This document shows, in pieces, positions 26,610-33,713 of a stretch of 44,541 bases of DNA (positions are counted from its first letter, which is position 1; every line of letters starts with the position of its first letter). The position numbers and the translations under genes are program-made. The notes beneath the pieces are model-generated. The model was not told the origin of the DNA. It worked only from the letters and a program-made list of their open reading frames with translations, and made no database searches. The stretch comes from Clostridiales bacterium (GTDB lineage: Bacteria > Bacillota > Clostridia > Oscillospirales > CAG-272): positions 1 to 44,541 of the forward strand of contig JAAZIU010000011.1 in NCBI GenBank assembly GCA_012800735.1, written 5' to 3'.

Positions 26610-26639
26610 GATTAAAAACAAATTTCAATAAAAAATATA

Positions 26640-26658
26640 TATCAACTCCTGGTTGATA
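26640..26658. promoter_or_regulatory. Operator-like palindrome, copy 2
   Basis: TATCAAC-N5-GTTGATA, a perfect 7-bp dyad, centred 49 bp from copy 1. The symmetric form and repeated use point to a dimeric DNA-binding protein; the nearby XRE regulator is the first candidate. A degenerate half-site, TATCAGTTGA, lies about 20 bp further right. Confidence 0.75.
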
Positions 26659-26733
26659 ATCGCCAGAAAATGAATATCAGTTGAAAACAGGCAAATATTA
26701 CATATGAATAAAACCAAATTATTATTATAATTA

Positions 26734-26752
26734 TATCAACCGTCAGTTGATG
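26734..26752. promoter_or_regulatory. Operator-like palindrome, copy 3
   Basis: TATCAAC-N5-GTTGATG, one base off perfect, centred 94 bp from copy 2 (about nine helical turns). It ends 24 bp before a weak possible promoter (TTGACT 26776-26781, 16-bp spacer, CATAAG) and 103 bp before the -35 of the good promoter at 26855-26883. Confidence 0.7.
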
Positions 26753-26854
26753 TAATCTTGTCGCGAATAATATTGTTGACTCAAATAATCCATATAACAT
26801 AAGGAATAACAGCTGATTTTGCGCCTTAAAATCCGAGCTTCAACCGACAGTATG

Positions 26855-26883
26855 TTTACAAAAATCGCGGCATATGTTATAAT
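26855..26883 (+). promoter_or_regulatory. Sigma-A promoter of the XRE repeat regulator
   Basis: TTTACA (26855-26860), a 17-bp spacer and a perfect TATAAT (26878-26883), preceded by TGT as an extended -10. It implies transcription from about 26890, which supports the regulator's ATG at 26954 rather than an upstream TTG. Confidence 0.82.
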
Positions 26884-26953
26884 TAAATCACAAAAGAACT
26901 CCGGAGCTCAGAGTAAAATGGGGAATCATAAAAAAGTTAATAAGGGGAAGAAT

Positions 26954-28348
26954 ATGAACTCAAAACAAATTAACATAGCCGCGAATATAAGAAATCTGAG
27001 AACCGGTCTCGGATTGTCGCAGGATAAACTCGCGCAGGAATTCAACGTCTCGGTTCAGGCGGTTTCAAAATGGGAAACCGGAGCATCCATGCCGGATATA
27101 ATGATGCTGCCGAAAATAGCGGATTTTTTCGATATATCATTGGATGATCTGTTTTACGGGGCGGAGGAAGTGCAAGAGCCTGATTTAGCTGTGGAACAGA
27201 CAAACGATGAAGTTTACGAGACTGAAAATGTAACGCTTACTCCGGATTCATCTTTTGAGACAAGTTCACCGGAAGAACCCGATATTTCAGAAGACTTCGA
27301 AGATTACTTCAGAAAGTTCTTAAGAAAAGATACAATCGATTATAATAATCGCGAGTCAAAATTCTTAAGACGGCTTTTTCGATTCGAAAATGAATCAAGT
27401 GACACAACGATCCATGTCATCAGATACAGCGGCGGTCAGTATATCGAATCTGTATATGAAGACGACACGACCGTCAAACTCGATTTTTCCGATTATCAGG
27501 ACAACAAGATAAACATAGCCGTTTGGGGAAATGCGGCTGTTAAAGGCAATATCGGCGGCTTTGTCGATGCGGAAGGGAATGTTTCCTGCGGCATTGTAGG
27601 AGGAAATCTCAGCGCCGGAGATTCTGTTGAATGCGGCAATGTCGGCGGAAACCTCGCGGCTGGTGATTCTGTTACCTGCGGTAATGTCGGGGGGACGGTT
27701 AATGTCGGGGATTCACTCACCTGCGCCGATATCGCAGGCAGCGCAAACAGCGGCTATTCAATCCAGTGTATGGCTATTTACGGAAATGCCACCGCCGGAG
27801 AAAATCTTTCGTGCTGCAATGTCAAGGGCAAACTCGAAGCTAACGGCGATGCCGCTACCGGAAATATCGGCGGAGATGTATATTGCGGCGGAGATATAAG
27901 TTGCGGAGATGTTGAGGGAGCTGTCAAAGCGGATGGCGATGTTACCTGCGGCGATGTCGGCGGTTCGGTCGAAGCCGGCGGAGATGCCAAATGCGATAAC
28001 GTAGGCGGTGCGGTCAGAGCAGGCTGTGATGTCAGCTGCAATAATGTGGGAGGCCCCGTCAAATCAGACTGTGATGTCCAATGCAATAACGTCGGCGGTT
28101 CGGTTAAATCAGGCGGTGATGTCACCTGCAATAATATCGAAGGTTCACTCTGCGCAGACGGCGATGTGGAATGCAATAATATCAGCGGAGATGTACACTG
28201 CGGCGGCGATGTGGAATGTGAAAATATAGACGGTTCCGCCGAAGTCGTCGGCAGCCTGAATGCCGACACGATCAAAGCAAGTGTAACCGCCGGTGGAGAA
28301 ATAAACGCCGAAACGATAAGCAACTGCATTTTGAATCGTCAAGAATAA
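26954..28348 (+). CDS. XRE-family regulator fused to a 17-repeat cysteine-rich beta-solenoid-like domain
   Basis: This 464-residue protein begins with an XRE/Cro-type helix-turn-helix (about 8-65; LSQDKLAQEFNVSVQAVSKWE). An acidic linker, a short basic segment (KFLRRLFRF) and a small domain follow. Residues 197-451 are 17 tandem repeats of exactly 15 residues with the pattern C-x-N-V-x-G-x-V-x-A-x-G-D-V-x; 14 of 17 carry cysteine at position 1. Such strict short repeats suggest a beta-solenoid, as in bactofilin-like proteins, with cysteines stacked on one face. There is no signal peptide or membrane helix, so it is cytoplasmic. AGGGGA lies about 6 bases before the ATG. The role (metal, redox or polymer sensing, autoregulation at the upstream palindromes) is inference. 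Confidence 0.88.
   Translation: MNSKQINIAANIRNLRTGLGLSQDKLAQEFNVSVQAVSKWETGASMPDIMMLPKIADFFDISLDDLFYGAEEVQEPDLAVEQTNDEVYETENVTLTPDSSFETSSPEEPDISEDFEDYFRKFLRKDTIDYNNRESKFLRRLFRFENESSDTTIHVIRYSGGQYIESVYEDDTTVKLDFSDYQDNKINIAVWGNAAVKGNIGGFVDAEGNVSCGIVGGNLSAGDSVECGNVGGNLAAGDSVTCGNVGGTVNVGDSLTCADIAGSANSGYSIQCMAIYGNATAGENLSCCNVKGKLEANGDAATGNIGGDVYCGGDISCGDVEGAVKADGDVTCGDVGGSVEAGGDAKCDNVGGAVRAGCDVSCNNVGGPVKSDCDVQCNNVGGSVKSGGDVTCNNIEGSLCADGDVECNNISGDVHCGGDVECENIDGSAEVVGSLNADTIKASVTAGGEINAETISNCILNRQE
27542..28306 (+). repeat. Seventeen in-frame 45-bp tandem repeats in the XRE regulator
   Basis: The tract codes for 17 units of 15 residues without a single insertion or deletion in the register. Units differ in sequence but keep GG/G at positions 5-6, a hydrophobic at 4 and 8, and D or S near 13. 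Units 1, 8 and 17 lack the leading cysteine (K, T and A instead). Extra cysteines occur in unit 7 (position 2), unit 8 (position 10), units 11 and 12 (position 12), unit 14 (position 9) and unit 15 (position 10). Confidence 0.9.
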
Positions 28349-28397
28349 GAATTTACAAGTGCGTTCGCTGTAACCTTACAAATTATAATATAAATAT

Positions 28398-28422
28398 AAG
28401 CCTTTCGATTTTCGGAAGGCTT
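28398..28422 (+). terminator. Terminator of the XRE regulator
   Basis: An 11-bp stem with one G-T pair, AAGCCTTTCGA (28398-28408) with TCGGAAGGCTT (28412-28422), 3-nt loop, then TATTATTTT. It starts 50 bp after the stop codon. Confidence 0.85.
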
Positions 28423-28494
28423 TATTATTTTACATTTCTATCCATCAATATTATTTGAACTTTATCGCAATTTGCAAAATAACATCTTATAATC

Positions 28495-28523
28495 TTGCAT
28501 ATTATTTAAAAATGAGTTATAAT
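28495..28523 (+). promoter_or_regulatory. Sigma-A promoter of the SDR/binding-protein operon
   Basis: TTGCAT (28495-28500), a 17-bp spacer and a perfect TATAAT (28518-28523). A leader of about 80 nt follows, with an inverted repeat AGTTG (28573-28577) and CAACT (28590-28594) just before the ribosome binding site. Confidence 0.8.
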
Positions 28524-28607
28524 AATAAATAGTTGTTTGTGAAAAATTAAAAACTGCTTTAAAAATTGACTGAGTTGTCAAATATTAAGCAACTGAAAGG
28601 AATATTT

Positions 28608-29342
28608 ATGGACGATTATAAATTCACCGGACAAACCGCGCTGATAACCGGCGCAGCGTCTGGAATGGGCTTTCTGACATCGAAATGCCTTGTTGAATCG
28701 GGCGCAAATGTAGTAATGCTTGACATTGACGAAAAGACGCTGAAGGAAAAAGCGAAAGAAATCGGCGCCGATTATCTGATTTGCGACGTCAGGCGATACA
28801 AAGATATCGAAGCCGCCGTTTTATATGCAAAAGATAAATACGGCTCGGTTGATATTACTGTAAGCTACGCCGGCGGCTGTCCGTCGCGGGTATGCAAAGC
28901 GGGGAAAAACTTCAATGATTTGCCAATCGAAGTGATAGATTGGGGTGTCGAGGTTAATTTCCGCGCTCCGCTGTATATAGCTCGCGCGGCTTTTAATATT
29001 ATGCGCGATCAGAAGCGCGGAGTAATAATAAACATTTCCTCCATTGACGCGCTTACCGGTTCAAACGCCGCCGATTACTCCGCAGAGAAAAGCGGCCTTT
29101 ACGGTTTGACAAAGTCGATTGCGCTTTTGGGAGCGCCGCACGGCGTCCGCTGCTGCTGCGTTACTCCCGGACCGGTTCTGACGCGACTCGATATGGCGAA
29201 TATGAAAACCCCGCTCGGTCGCGCCGCAGAAGTTCGGGAAGTTGTCGATATGGTTCTGTACCTCTGCTCAGACAAAGCCGCGTTTATAACCGGTGCAAAC
29301 TTCACCGTTGACGGCGGCCGTCAATGCGGAGCAAGAGACTGA
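28608..29342 (+). CDS. Short-chain dehydrogenase/reductase (SDR), first copy
   Basis: A 244-residue classical SDR that oxidises or reduces an alcohol or sugar with NAD(P). Visible are the cofactor loop TGAASGMGF, the acidic MLDID at the end of strand 2 (suggesting NAD preference), catalytic serine (NISSIDAL) and YSAEK (YxxxK). The NNAG motif is altered to SYAGG. AAAGGA lies about 7 bases before the ATG at 28608; an upstream TTG at 28566 is rejected. It heads an operon with a solute-binding lipoprotein and another SDR, so a sugar or polyol substrate is likely. Confidence 0.87.
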   Translation: MDDYKFTGQTALITGAASGMGFLTSKCLVESGANVVMLDIDEKTLKEKAKEIGADYLICDVRRYKDIEAAVLYAKDKYGSVDITVSYAGGCPSRVCKAGKNFNDLPIEVIDWGVEVNFRAPLYIARAAFNIMRDQKRGVIINISSIDALTGSNAADYSAEKSGLYGLTKSIALLGAPHGVRCCCVTPGPVLTRLDMANMKTPLGRAAEVREVVDMVLYLCSDKAAFITGANFTVDGGRQCGARD

Positions 29343-29373
29343 TATGGAATAATAAACAGAAAGGATATATATA

Positions 29374-30858
29374 ATGATAAAGAAAAAACTTACCTCTCTC
29401 ATTCTTGCGTTATTACTGCTTCTCCCGCTTGTAGCCTGCGGAAACTCCGGAACCGATTCCGGAAAAGTAAATGAAACCACCGCCATCCCGACAACTGAAG
29501 AGACGACCGAAGCCGAGACTACGCGAGATTTCCCGGAATATCAGCTTGACGGCGAGGGAAGAGACTTAAATATACTTTATTTCGACCCTGTCGCTTTCTG
29601 CGGCTGGTCGGATCAGATCGCCTGCGACGTAAATGTTGACGAGGAAACCGGCGATTTGCTTGGAGACGCCGTATATCTCCGCAACCGCAAGGTTGAGGAG
29701 CTGCTTAACATAACAATTAAAGAGCAGGCCTATACCGACCGGTCAACGGCAAATAAAAAAATAGGCGCTCAGGTTATGGCGGGAAGCGCAGATTACGATA
29801 TCTGCATTCCTCAGTGGGGAGAGTTGAAATCGATAATTCCCGCGGGCTATCTTACTTCACTCGATTCCTGCCTTGATTTTTCAAAGCTGTGGTATGATCA
29901 AAAAGCAGAAGCCGCATTTAAAATAATCGGCAAGACCTGGGGCGCAATTTCCGACATGAACTATATGGTAAAGCTGCTTTCTATTATCATAATGTTCAAC
30001 AAGCAGATAGCGGCGGATTATAATATGGGGAATTTTTATGCCGAGGTTATAGATAAAAAATGGACTTTTGACCGGGTAAAAGAACTCGGCAAGCTTGTAT
30101 CTGCAGACCTTGACGGAAACGATATATATGATAAGAATGATCGTTACGGTTTTTCCGGTCAGGATGACGCTATGTATGAGCTTTATCAGTCAGCCGGTCT
30201 TATGTTCTGCAAACCCAATGCCGAAGGCATACCCGAATTTGCGATGAAATCCGAGCTTGCCGTGACTGTACTTCAGGATGTCGCAGCTTTCATGAATGAC
30301 AAAGCGCAGTTTTTCAACCGTCAGACGCATGGTCTAAACATAATTGAAACCGAAAATATGTTCATTCAGAATCAGGTGCTTTTCCTGATGCGTCCGATGC
30401 AGAGCCTGCTTGAGCTTCGGGCGATGGAAGCAGATTTCGGCGTTATACCCACTCCGCTGATGACCGAAGAACAGGAAAATTACTCGACCTCGATAGGTTA
30501 CACCGTATCTCCGGTGTGCTGCATTCCTGCGGTAGTGTCCGATCTTGAGCTTTCGGCGGCGGCAATAGATCTGCTGTCGGCAGAATCGTATTATTCGCTG
30601 AACGAGATTTTTTATGAGGTACTTCTGAATACCAAAATACTCAGGGACGACGAATCCAAAATCTGTCTCGACATGATTTACGAGAATCGTCTCTATGACC
30701 CGGGCTGCGCTTACGATTTCGGCGGGATATGTACAAATATTATGGCTCAGTCAAAACGCGGACCCGAAACTATTGCGTCATTTTTGGAGAAAAATGAAAG
30801 CAAGGTGCAGAAGGATATCGAAAAATTCATCGAAGGAATGAAGTCATTAGAGGGTTGA
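29374..30858 (+). CDS. Extracellular solute-binding lipoprotein (family 1), second copy
   Basis: This 494-residue protein has a lipoprotein signal peptide with lipobox ending at Cys22 (LVAC), a T/E-rich linker, and a family 1 sugar-binding fold. An EF-hand-like loop, DLDGNDIYDKND, spans 245-256. It is a paralogue of the lipoprotein at 1284-2741, with the same order of motifs, though only distantly alike. AAAGGA precedes the ATG. No permease or ATPase is next to it; two SDR genes flank it, so capture and oxidation of the same compound is a reasonable guess. Confidence 0.88.
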   Translation: MIKKKLTSLILALLLLLPLVACGNSGTDSGKVNETTAIPTTEETTEAETTRDFPEYQLDGEGRDLNILYFDPVAFCGWSDQIACDVNVDEETGDLLGDAVYLRNRKVEELLNITIKEQAYTDRSTANKKIGAQVMAGSADYDICIPQWGELKSIIPAGYLTSLDSCLDFSKLWYDQKAEAAFKIIGKTWGAISDMNYMVKLLSIIIMFNKQIAADYNMGNFYAEVIDKKWTFDRVKELGKLVSADLDGNDIYDKNDRYGFSGQDDAMYELYQSAGLMFCKPNAEGIPEFAMKSELAVTVLQDVAAFMNDKAQFFNRQTHGLNIIETENMFIQNQVLFLMRPMQSLLELRAMEADFGVIPTPLMTEEQENYSTSIGYTVSPVCCIPAVVSDLELSAAAIDLLSAESYYSLNEIFYEVLLNTKILRDDESKICLDMIYENRLYDPGCAYDFGGICTNIMAQSKRGPETIASFLEKNESKVQKDIEKFIEGMKSLEG

Positions 30859-30861
30859 CAG

Positions 30862-31590
30862 ATGATATTCGAGGACAGAAACGCGCTTGTAACCGGCGCG
30901 GCAGGCGGAATAGGAAAGGCGACGGCTTTGAAGCTTGCCTCTTTCGGCTGCGGCATCGCCGTTTGCGATATAAACGAAGCCGGTCTTAAGACAGTCACAT
31001 CCGAAATAAAAGATAAATACGGCGTAGATACGGTTTCATATACGGTTGATGTTTCTGATGAAAACGCCTGCCGAACTATGGCGGCAGACGCGGAAGAACA
31101 GCTCGGGCATATAGATATACTCGTAAATAATGCTGGTATCTACCGTGAAGGTTATTTGCCGTTTGAAAAACAGAATTCAGACTTATGGAATCGTAAAATC
31201 GGTATTAATATATTGGGAACGATGTATCTGACTCACGCGCTGCTTGAACCGATGTATAGTCGCGGCTGGGGGCGGATTATAAATATAGCCTCGGTTGCCG
31301 GAATTTACGGTATCGCCAATATGGTAGATTATTCAATGACAAAAGGCGCGATTATCGCCTTTTCGGCAGCGCTTGCCCGGGAAGCAACAGAAAAGGGCGT
31401 TACGATAAATTCTGTTTCGCCCGGTAACATAGTGACTGAAAACGGAAGAAACAACGAACACCTCTCATATATCGGCCGCAGCGGTACTCCGGAAGAGTGC
31501 GCCGATTTGATAGCTTTTCTCGCATCCGACGAAGCAAGATACATCTCGGGAGTTAATTACCCCATCGACGGTTGCCGCAAGAAAATATAA
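30862..31590 (+). CDS. Short-chain dehydrogenase/reductase (SDR), second copy (FabG-like)
   Basis: A 242-residue classical SDR with cofactor loop TGAAGGIGKATA, intact NNAG motif (LVNNAGIY), catalytic serine (NIASVAG) and YSMTK (YxxxK), plus the typical C-terminal YISGVNYPIDGC. It resembles FabG and related sugar dehydrogenases, but with no fatty-acid gene nearby and a sugar-binding protein 3 bp upstream, a carbohydrate substrate is more likely. It differs clearly from the SDR at 28608, so the two probably do separate steps. Confidence 0.87.
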   Translation: MIFEDRNALVTGAAGGIGKATALKLASFGCGIAVCDINEAGLKTVTSEIKDKYGVDTVSYTVDVSDENACRTMAADAEEQLGHIDILVNNAGIYREGYLPFEKQNSDLWNRKIGINILGTMYLTHALLEPMYSRGWGRIINIASVAGIYGIANMVDYSMTKGAIIAFSAALAREATEKGVTINSVSPGNIVTENGRNNEHLSYIGRSGTPEECADLIAFLASDEARYISGVNYPIDGCRKKI

Positions 31591-31608
31591 GATGCCATAA
31601 TAAAAAAC

Positions 31609-31627
31609 GGGACGGATTTTCCGTCCC
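31609..31627. terminator. Bidirectional terminator between converging genes
   Basis: A 7-bp GC-rich stem, GGGACGG (31609-31615) with CCGTCCC (31621-31627), with an A run on the left and TTTAT on the right. It lies between the converging SDR and DUF1015 genes and can end transcription from both sides. Confidence 0.88.
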
Positions 31628-31639
31628 TTTATCTTTATC

Positions 31640-32887
31640 TCAATAATCTTCCGCAGGATCGATTTTCCTCGCTTCAAGGTAGTATCTCTTTGATTGAGCT
31701 TCTCCCATTGAAAAAGTTTTGCGCGGCAAGGCGCCGTCTTTTAAAACAGCGGGGAAGAGCTCATCTTTACGCATGCCTTCAAAGATAAAACCTACCGATT
31801 CTTTTTCCCTTGAAAGATAACGGGCTACTTCAATCCCGTGGATATAATCTACCAAAGCGTCCGGATGATTCTCTATATACCTGTCGATAAAATCCTGTAC
31901 CGCGCCGACTGCAAGAGCATTTCCCGCGCCTATACGAACTTCACCTTCACCGCTTGAACAAACATAGCTTACGCTGTGCGCGCTGCCGTCAGCGGTGTCT
32001 TCCGCTTTAAGCGCATCAATTACGCTTGTCGGGTCGACATTGAAAAGCACCCTGTATATCGGCTCGAATTCAAGCGCCGGGTCGTGTATATTCACGATTT
32101 CTACGAGTGCGTAGCGGTTTAATTCGGTGGGATTGGCAAGATAACATTGACGCGCCGCGGCGAGCGAATGATTTCCATCGCCTACCGCGAACAACATCGG
32201 GTTTTCCGACTGATTTGCTTCCAACAAACCGTAAAGCGCTTCTGTAACCCCGGCGACCTCTCCGTCGGTGAGTCTGCGTCCACGTACAAAACCGCCGCCC
32301 ATCATCAGCGAGAAGGCGTAGATATCCGAATCGGAACCGTCTCGGTCATTACCGCCTTCAAGCGGACCTATCACCGTGTTTTGGGGATCGTCGTAAAGCA
32401 CCATTGCGTGCGGGATCTCAAGAGGAGCGCCGCGTCTTATCTTCACTCGCGGCGGTATTCTTTCAATTACTGTTCCCTCGGTAGCCCTTATCGCGGCGTT
32501 GGAGCCGGGAGTGTAGTCATAATATTCAAGGTCAAGAGCGCCGACAATCCCGCGCCTGATAAGGCCGCACGGCAGCGTCCTTTCAACATATATCATTGAG
32601 TTTTTAAACTCTCTGAAGATATCGCCGGAAAGATATTCATGCATCCGGTCGTTTATTTCAGCAATGCGATCTGAGACATCGTCATCGTTTAAATAAATCT
32701 CCGGCAGCGTGATTTTCAAAGCAGACGGCGCGTCGCCGACAAGCGCTGCCACATCCCGCCAGTATTGCGGCTCGGAGGTAAACTGGTCACAGGCGACTAT
32801 CGCCCACTTTTCAAAGCCGTTTTTCGGTATAAGAATATCCGCAGGCAAAAAAGGAACTGTTTTCCGGTCGTTGCTGTATGTGTTCAT
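31640..32887 (-). CDS. DUF1015 family protein
   Basis: A 415-residue protein matching DUF1015 along its length: FLPADILIPK at the start, KWAIVACDQFTSEPQYW, and the most conserved block GDGNHSLAAAR (about 236-246). Members are widespread in Clostridia and often near serine biosynthesis genes, but the function is not settled. No ser gene is in this window; it is a single-gene unit with its own promoter and a shared terminator. AGGT lies 8 bases before the ATG. Confidence 0.87.
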   Translation of the reverse strand: MNTYSNDRKTVPFLPADILIPKNGFEKWAIVACDQFTSEPQYWRDVAALVGDAPSALKITLPEIYLNDDDVSDRIAEINDRMHEYLSGDIFREFKNSMIYVERTLPCGLIRRGIVGALDLEYYDYTPGSNAAIRATEGTVIERIPPRVKIRRGAPLEIPHAMVLYDDPQNTVIGPLEGGNDRDGSDSDIYAFSLMMGGGFVRGRRLTDGEVAGVTEALYGLLEANQSENPMLFAVGDGNHSLAAARQCYLANPTELNRYALVEIVNIHDPALEFEPIYRVLFNVDPTSVIDALKAEDTADGSAHSVSYVCSSGEGEVRIGAGNALAVGAVQDFIDRYIENHPDALVDYIHGIEVARYLSREKESVGFIFEGMRKDELFPAVLKDGALPRKTFSMGEAQSKRYYLEARKIDPAEDY

Positions 32888-32919
32888 ATCAAATTACCTT
32901 ATTTTAGTTTATTATATAT

Positions 32920-32948
32920 ATTATACCGCAAATAAAACAAAAAATCAA
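32920..32948 (-). promoter_or_regulatory. Sigma-A promoter of the DUF1015 gene
   Basis: Minus strand: TTGATT (plus 32943-32948), a 17-bp spacer and a perfect TATAAT (plus 32920-32925), about 35 bp before the start codon. Its -35 lies inside the terminator of the preceding gene. Confidence 0.78.
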
Positions 32949-32987
32949 CGAAAATCATCGTAAAAAACGACGAAATTCGCTGATTTT
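32941..32987 (-). terminator. Terminator of the 106-residue protein gene
   Basis: A long imperfect stem, with arms 32941-32952 and 32976-32987 (one mismatch) and an inner TCGT/ACGA stem, followed on the minus strand by a T-rich tract (TTTTTTGTTTTATTT). It lies 35 bp past the stop codon of the small gene. Confidence 0.7.
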
Positions 32988-33021
32988 AATGTTTTGTATT
33001 AAATTTATTTTATAAAACCAA

Positions 33022-33342
33022 TTAAATAGCGTTTTTTGATATCAAATCAAGTCCTTCGCCGAGCTGACCGTTCAATAATAAAGACGAAGTTTTATTAATA
33101 AGTCCGATTCGGTATTGACCGTTTTTCTGGCGGTCCACCCTTGCGACATTATACCTTTCACCTTCATAATAAATCTGAACATAAACAGATTTATTGAACA
33201 TAGAGGAGCTGGCGCGCAGTTTTTTAATCAGTTCGTTGTTAAGAACCAATTCTTCAAGAAACAATACCTCAACTTCTATATTGTTTTTACGCCTTGTCAT
33301 TTCGGATATTGTCAGTAAATTGTGGGGAACTTTCGTTCTCAT
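33022..33342 (-). CDS. Unrecognised 106-residue protein
   Basis: I do not recognise a family. The protein is basic in its first third (MTRRKNN), has a helical, leucine-rich middle (VLFLEELVLNNELIKKLRA), then two or three likely beta strands (SVYVQIYYEGERYNVARVD, QYRIGLINK). No membrane helix, signal peptide or cysteine is present, so it is probably a small cytoplasmic protein. AAAGG lies 9 bases before the ATG. Reality of the gene is supported by a perfect consensus promoter about 190 bp upstream, a structured leader and its own terminator. It is transcribed alone, between DUF1015 and an ABC exporter. Confidence 0.72.
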   Translation of the reverse strand: MRTKVPHNLLTISEMTRRKNNIEVEVLFLEELVLNNELIKKLRASSSMFNKSVYVQIYYEGERYNVARVDRQKNGQYRIGLINKTSSLLLNGQLGEGLDLISKNAI

Positions 33343-33362
33343 TGTATACTGCCTTTCTCACC

Positions 33363-33388
33363 GGTTCAAAGAACAGGTTCACAGAACA
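33363..33388. promoter_or_regulatory. Two tandem palindromes in the leader of the small gene
   Basis: GTTCAAAGAAC (33364-33374) and GTTCACAGAAC (33377-33387) are two copies of GTTC-N3-GAAC arranged as a 13-bp direct repeat. They lie just upstream of the small gene's ribosome binding site and downstream of its promoter, where a bound repressor or a folded RNA could act. The spacing differs from the Gram-positive LexA box (GAAC-N4-GTTC). Confidence 0.55.
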
Positions 33389-33395
33389 AATCATT

Positions 33396-33426
33396 AATAC
33401 AGAAAATAAGGTTCAAATCCTGTATT
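33396..33426 (-). promoter_or_regulatory. Hairpin in the leader of the small gene
   Basis: AATACAG (33396-33402) pairs with CTGTATT (33420-33426) across a 17-nt loop, in the leader RNA of the 106-residue protein. There is no T run directly after it, so it is not an obvious terminator. Confidence 0.45.
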
Positions 33427-33537
33427 GCGTTAAATATGGATTTCGAGTTAATTACGGCGTAACTGTCCGATACAACGGCGAGCCGACACGAAAATCAGTA
33501 TTTTAAAACTTAACATCATAGAACAACTGCTGTATGT

Positions 33538-33566
33538 ATTATACTATATATTTGTCATATTGTCAA
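33538..33566 (-). promoter_or_regulatory. Perfect consensus sigma-A promoter of the small gene
   Basis: Minus strand: TTGACA (plus 33561-33566), exactly 17 bp, TATAAT (plus 33538-33543): both boxes match consensus fully. It is the strongest-looking promoter in the window and points leftward at the 106-residue protein gene. Confidence 0.88.
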
Positions 33567-33713
33567 TAGATTTTGAGTATGTTGTTGTATCCGAAGAGCC
33601 CGGCTTGTTTTTTTGTGCTATTCAAACCATTGCGGCATATTTATAGACTGCCCGCAGAGCTCACGCGGGAGGCAGAAGATAAATTTACATTTTGGCAAAG
33701 CTTGTTCAAAATG
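33567..33713. other. Non-coding gap between the ABC exporter and the small gene's promoter
   Basis: The stretch 33343-33713 has no supportable gene. Its left half is the small gene's leader and promoter. The right half holds an 8-bp inverted repeat directly after the exporter's stop (33687-33694 with 33707-33714) and a GC-rich imperfect stem (about 33651-33674); these may end transcription of the exporter, though no clear T run follows either. Confidence 0.5.

Noticed and set aside
26819-26953. Longer N-terminus for the XRE regulator from an upstream TTG
   Set aside because: The promoter at 26855-26883 lies inside it, and the ATG at 26954 has a ribosome binding site and gives the normal XRE start.
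27542-28306. Regular repeats resembling a CRISPR array
   Set aside because: The units are contiguous 45-bp coding repeats with no unique spacers, all in frame, and translate into one clean protein pattern.
27778-28329. Open frame of 183 codons on the minus strand inside the XRE gene
   Set aside because: It is a by-product of the 45-bp repeats on the plus strand; it has no ribosome binding site and its sequence is a low-complexity mirror of the repeats.
33363-33388. LexA (SOS) box before the small gene
   Set aside because: The arms are GTTC-N3-GAAC, or GAAC-N2-GTTC across the pair, not the Gram-positive GAAC-N4-GTTC.
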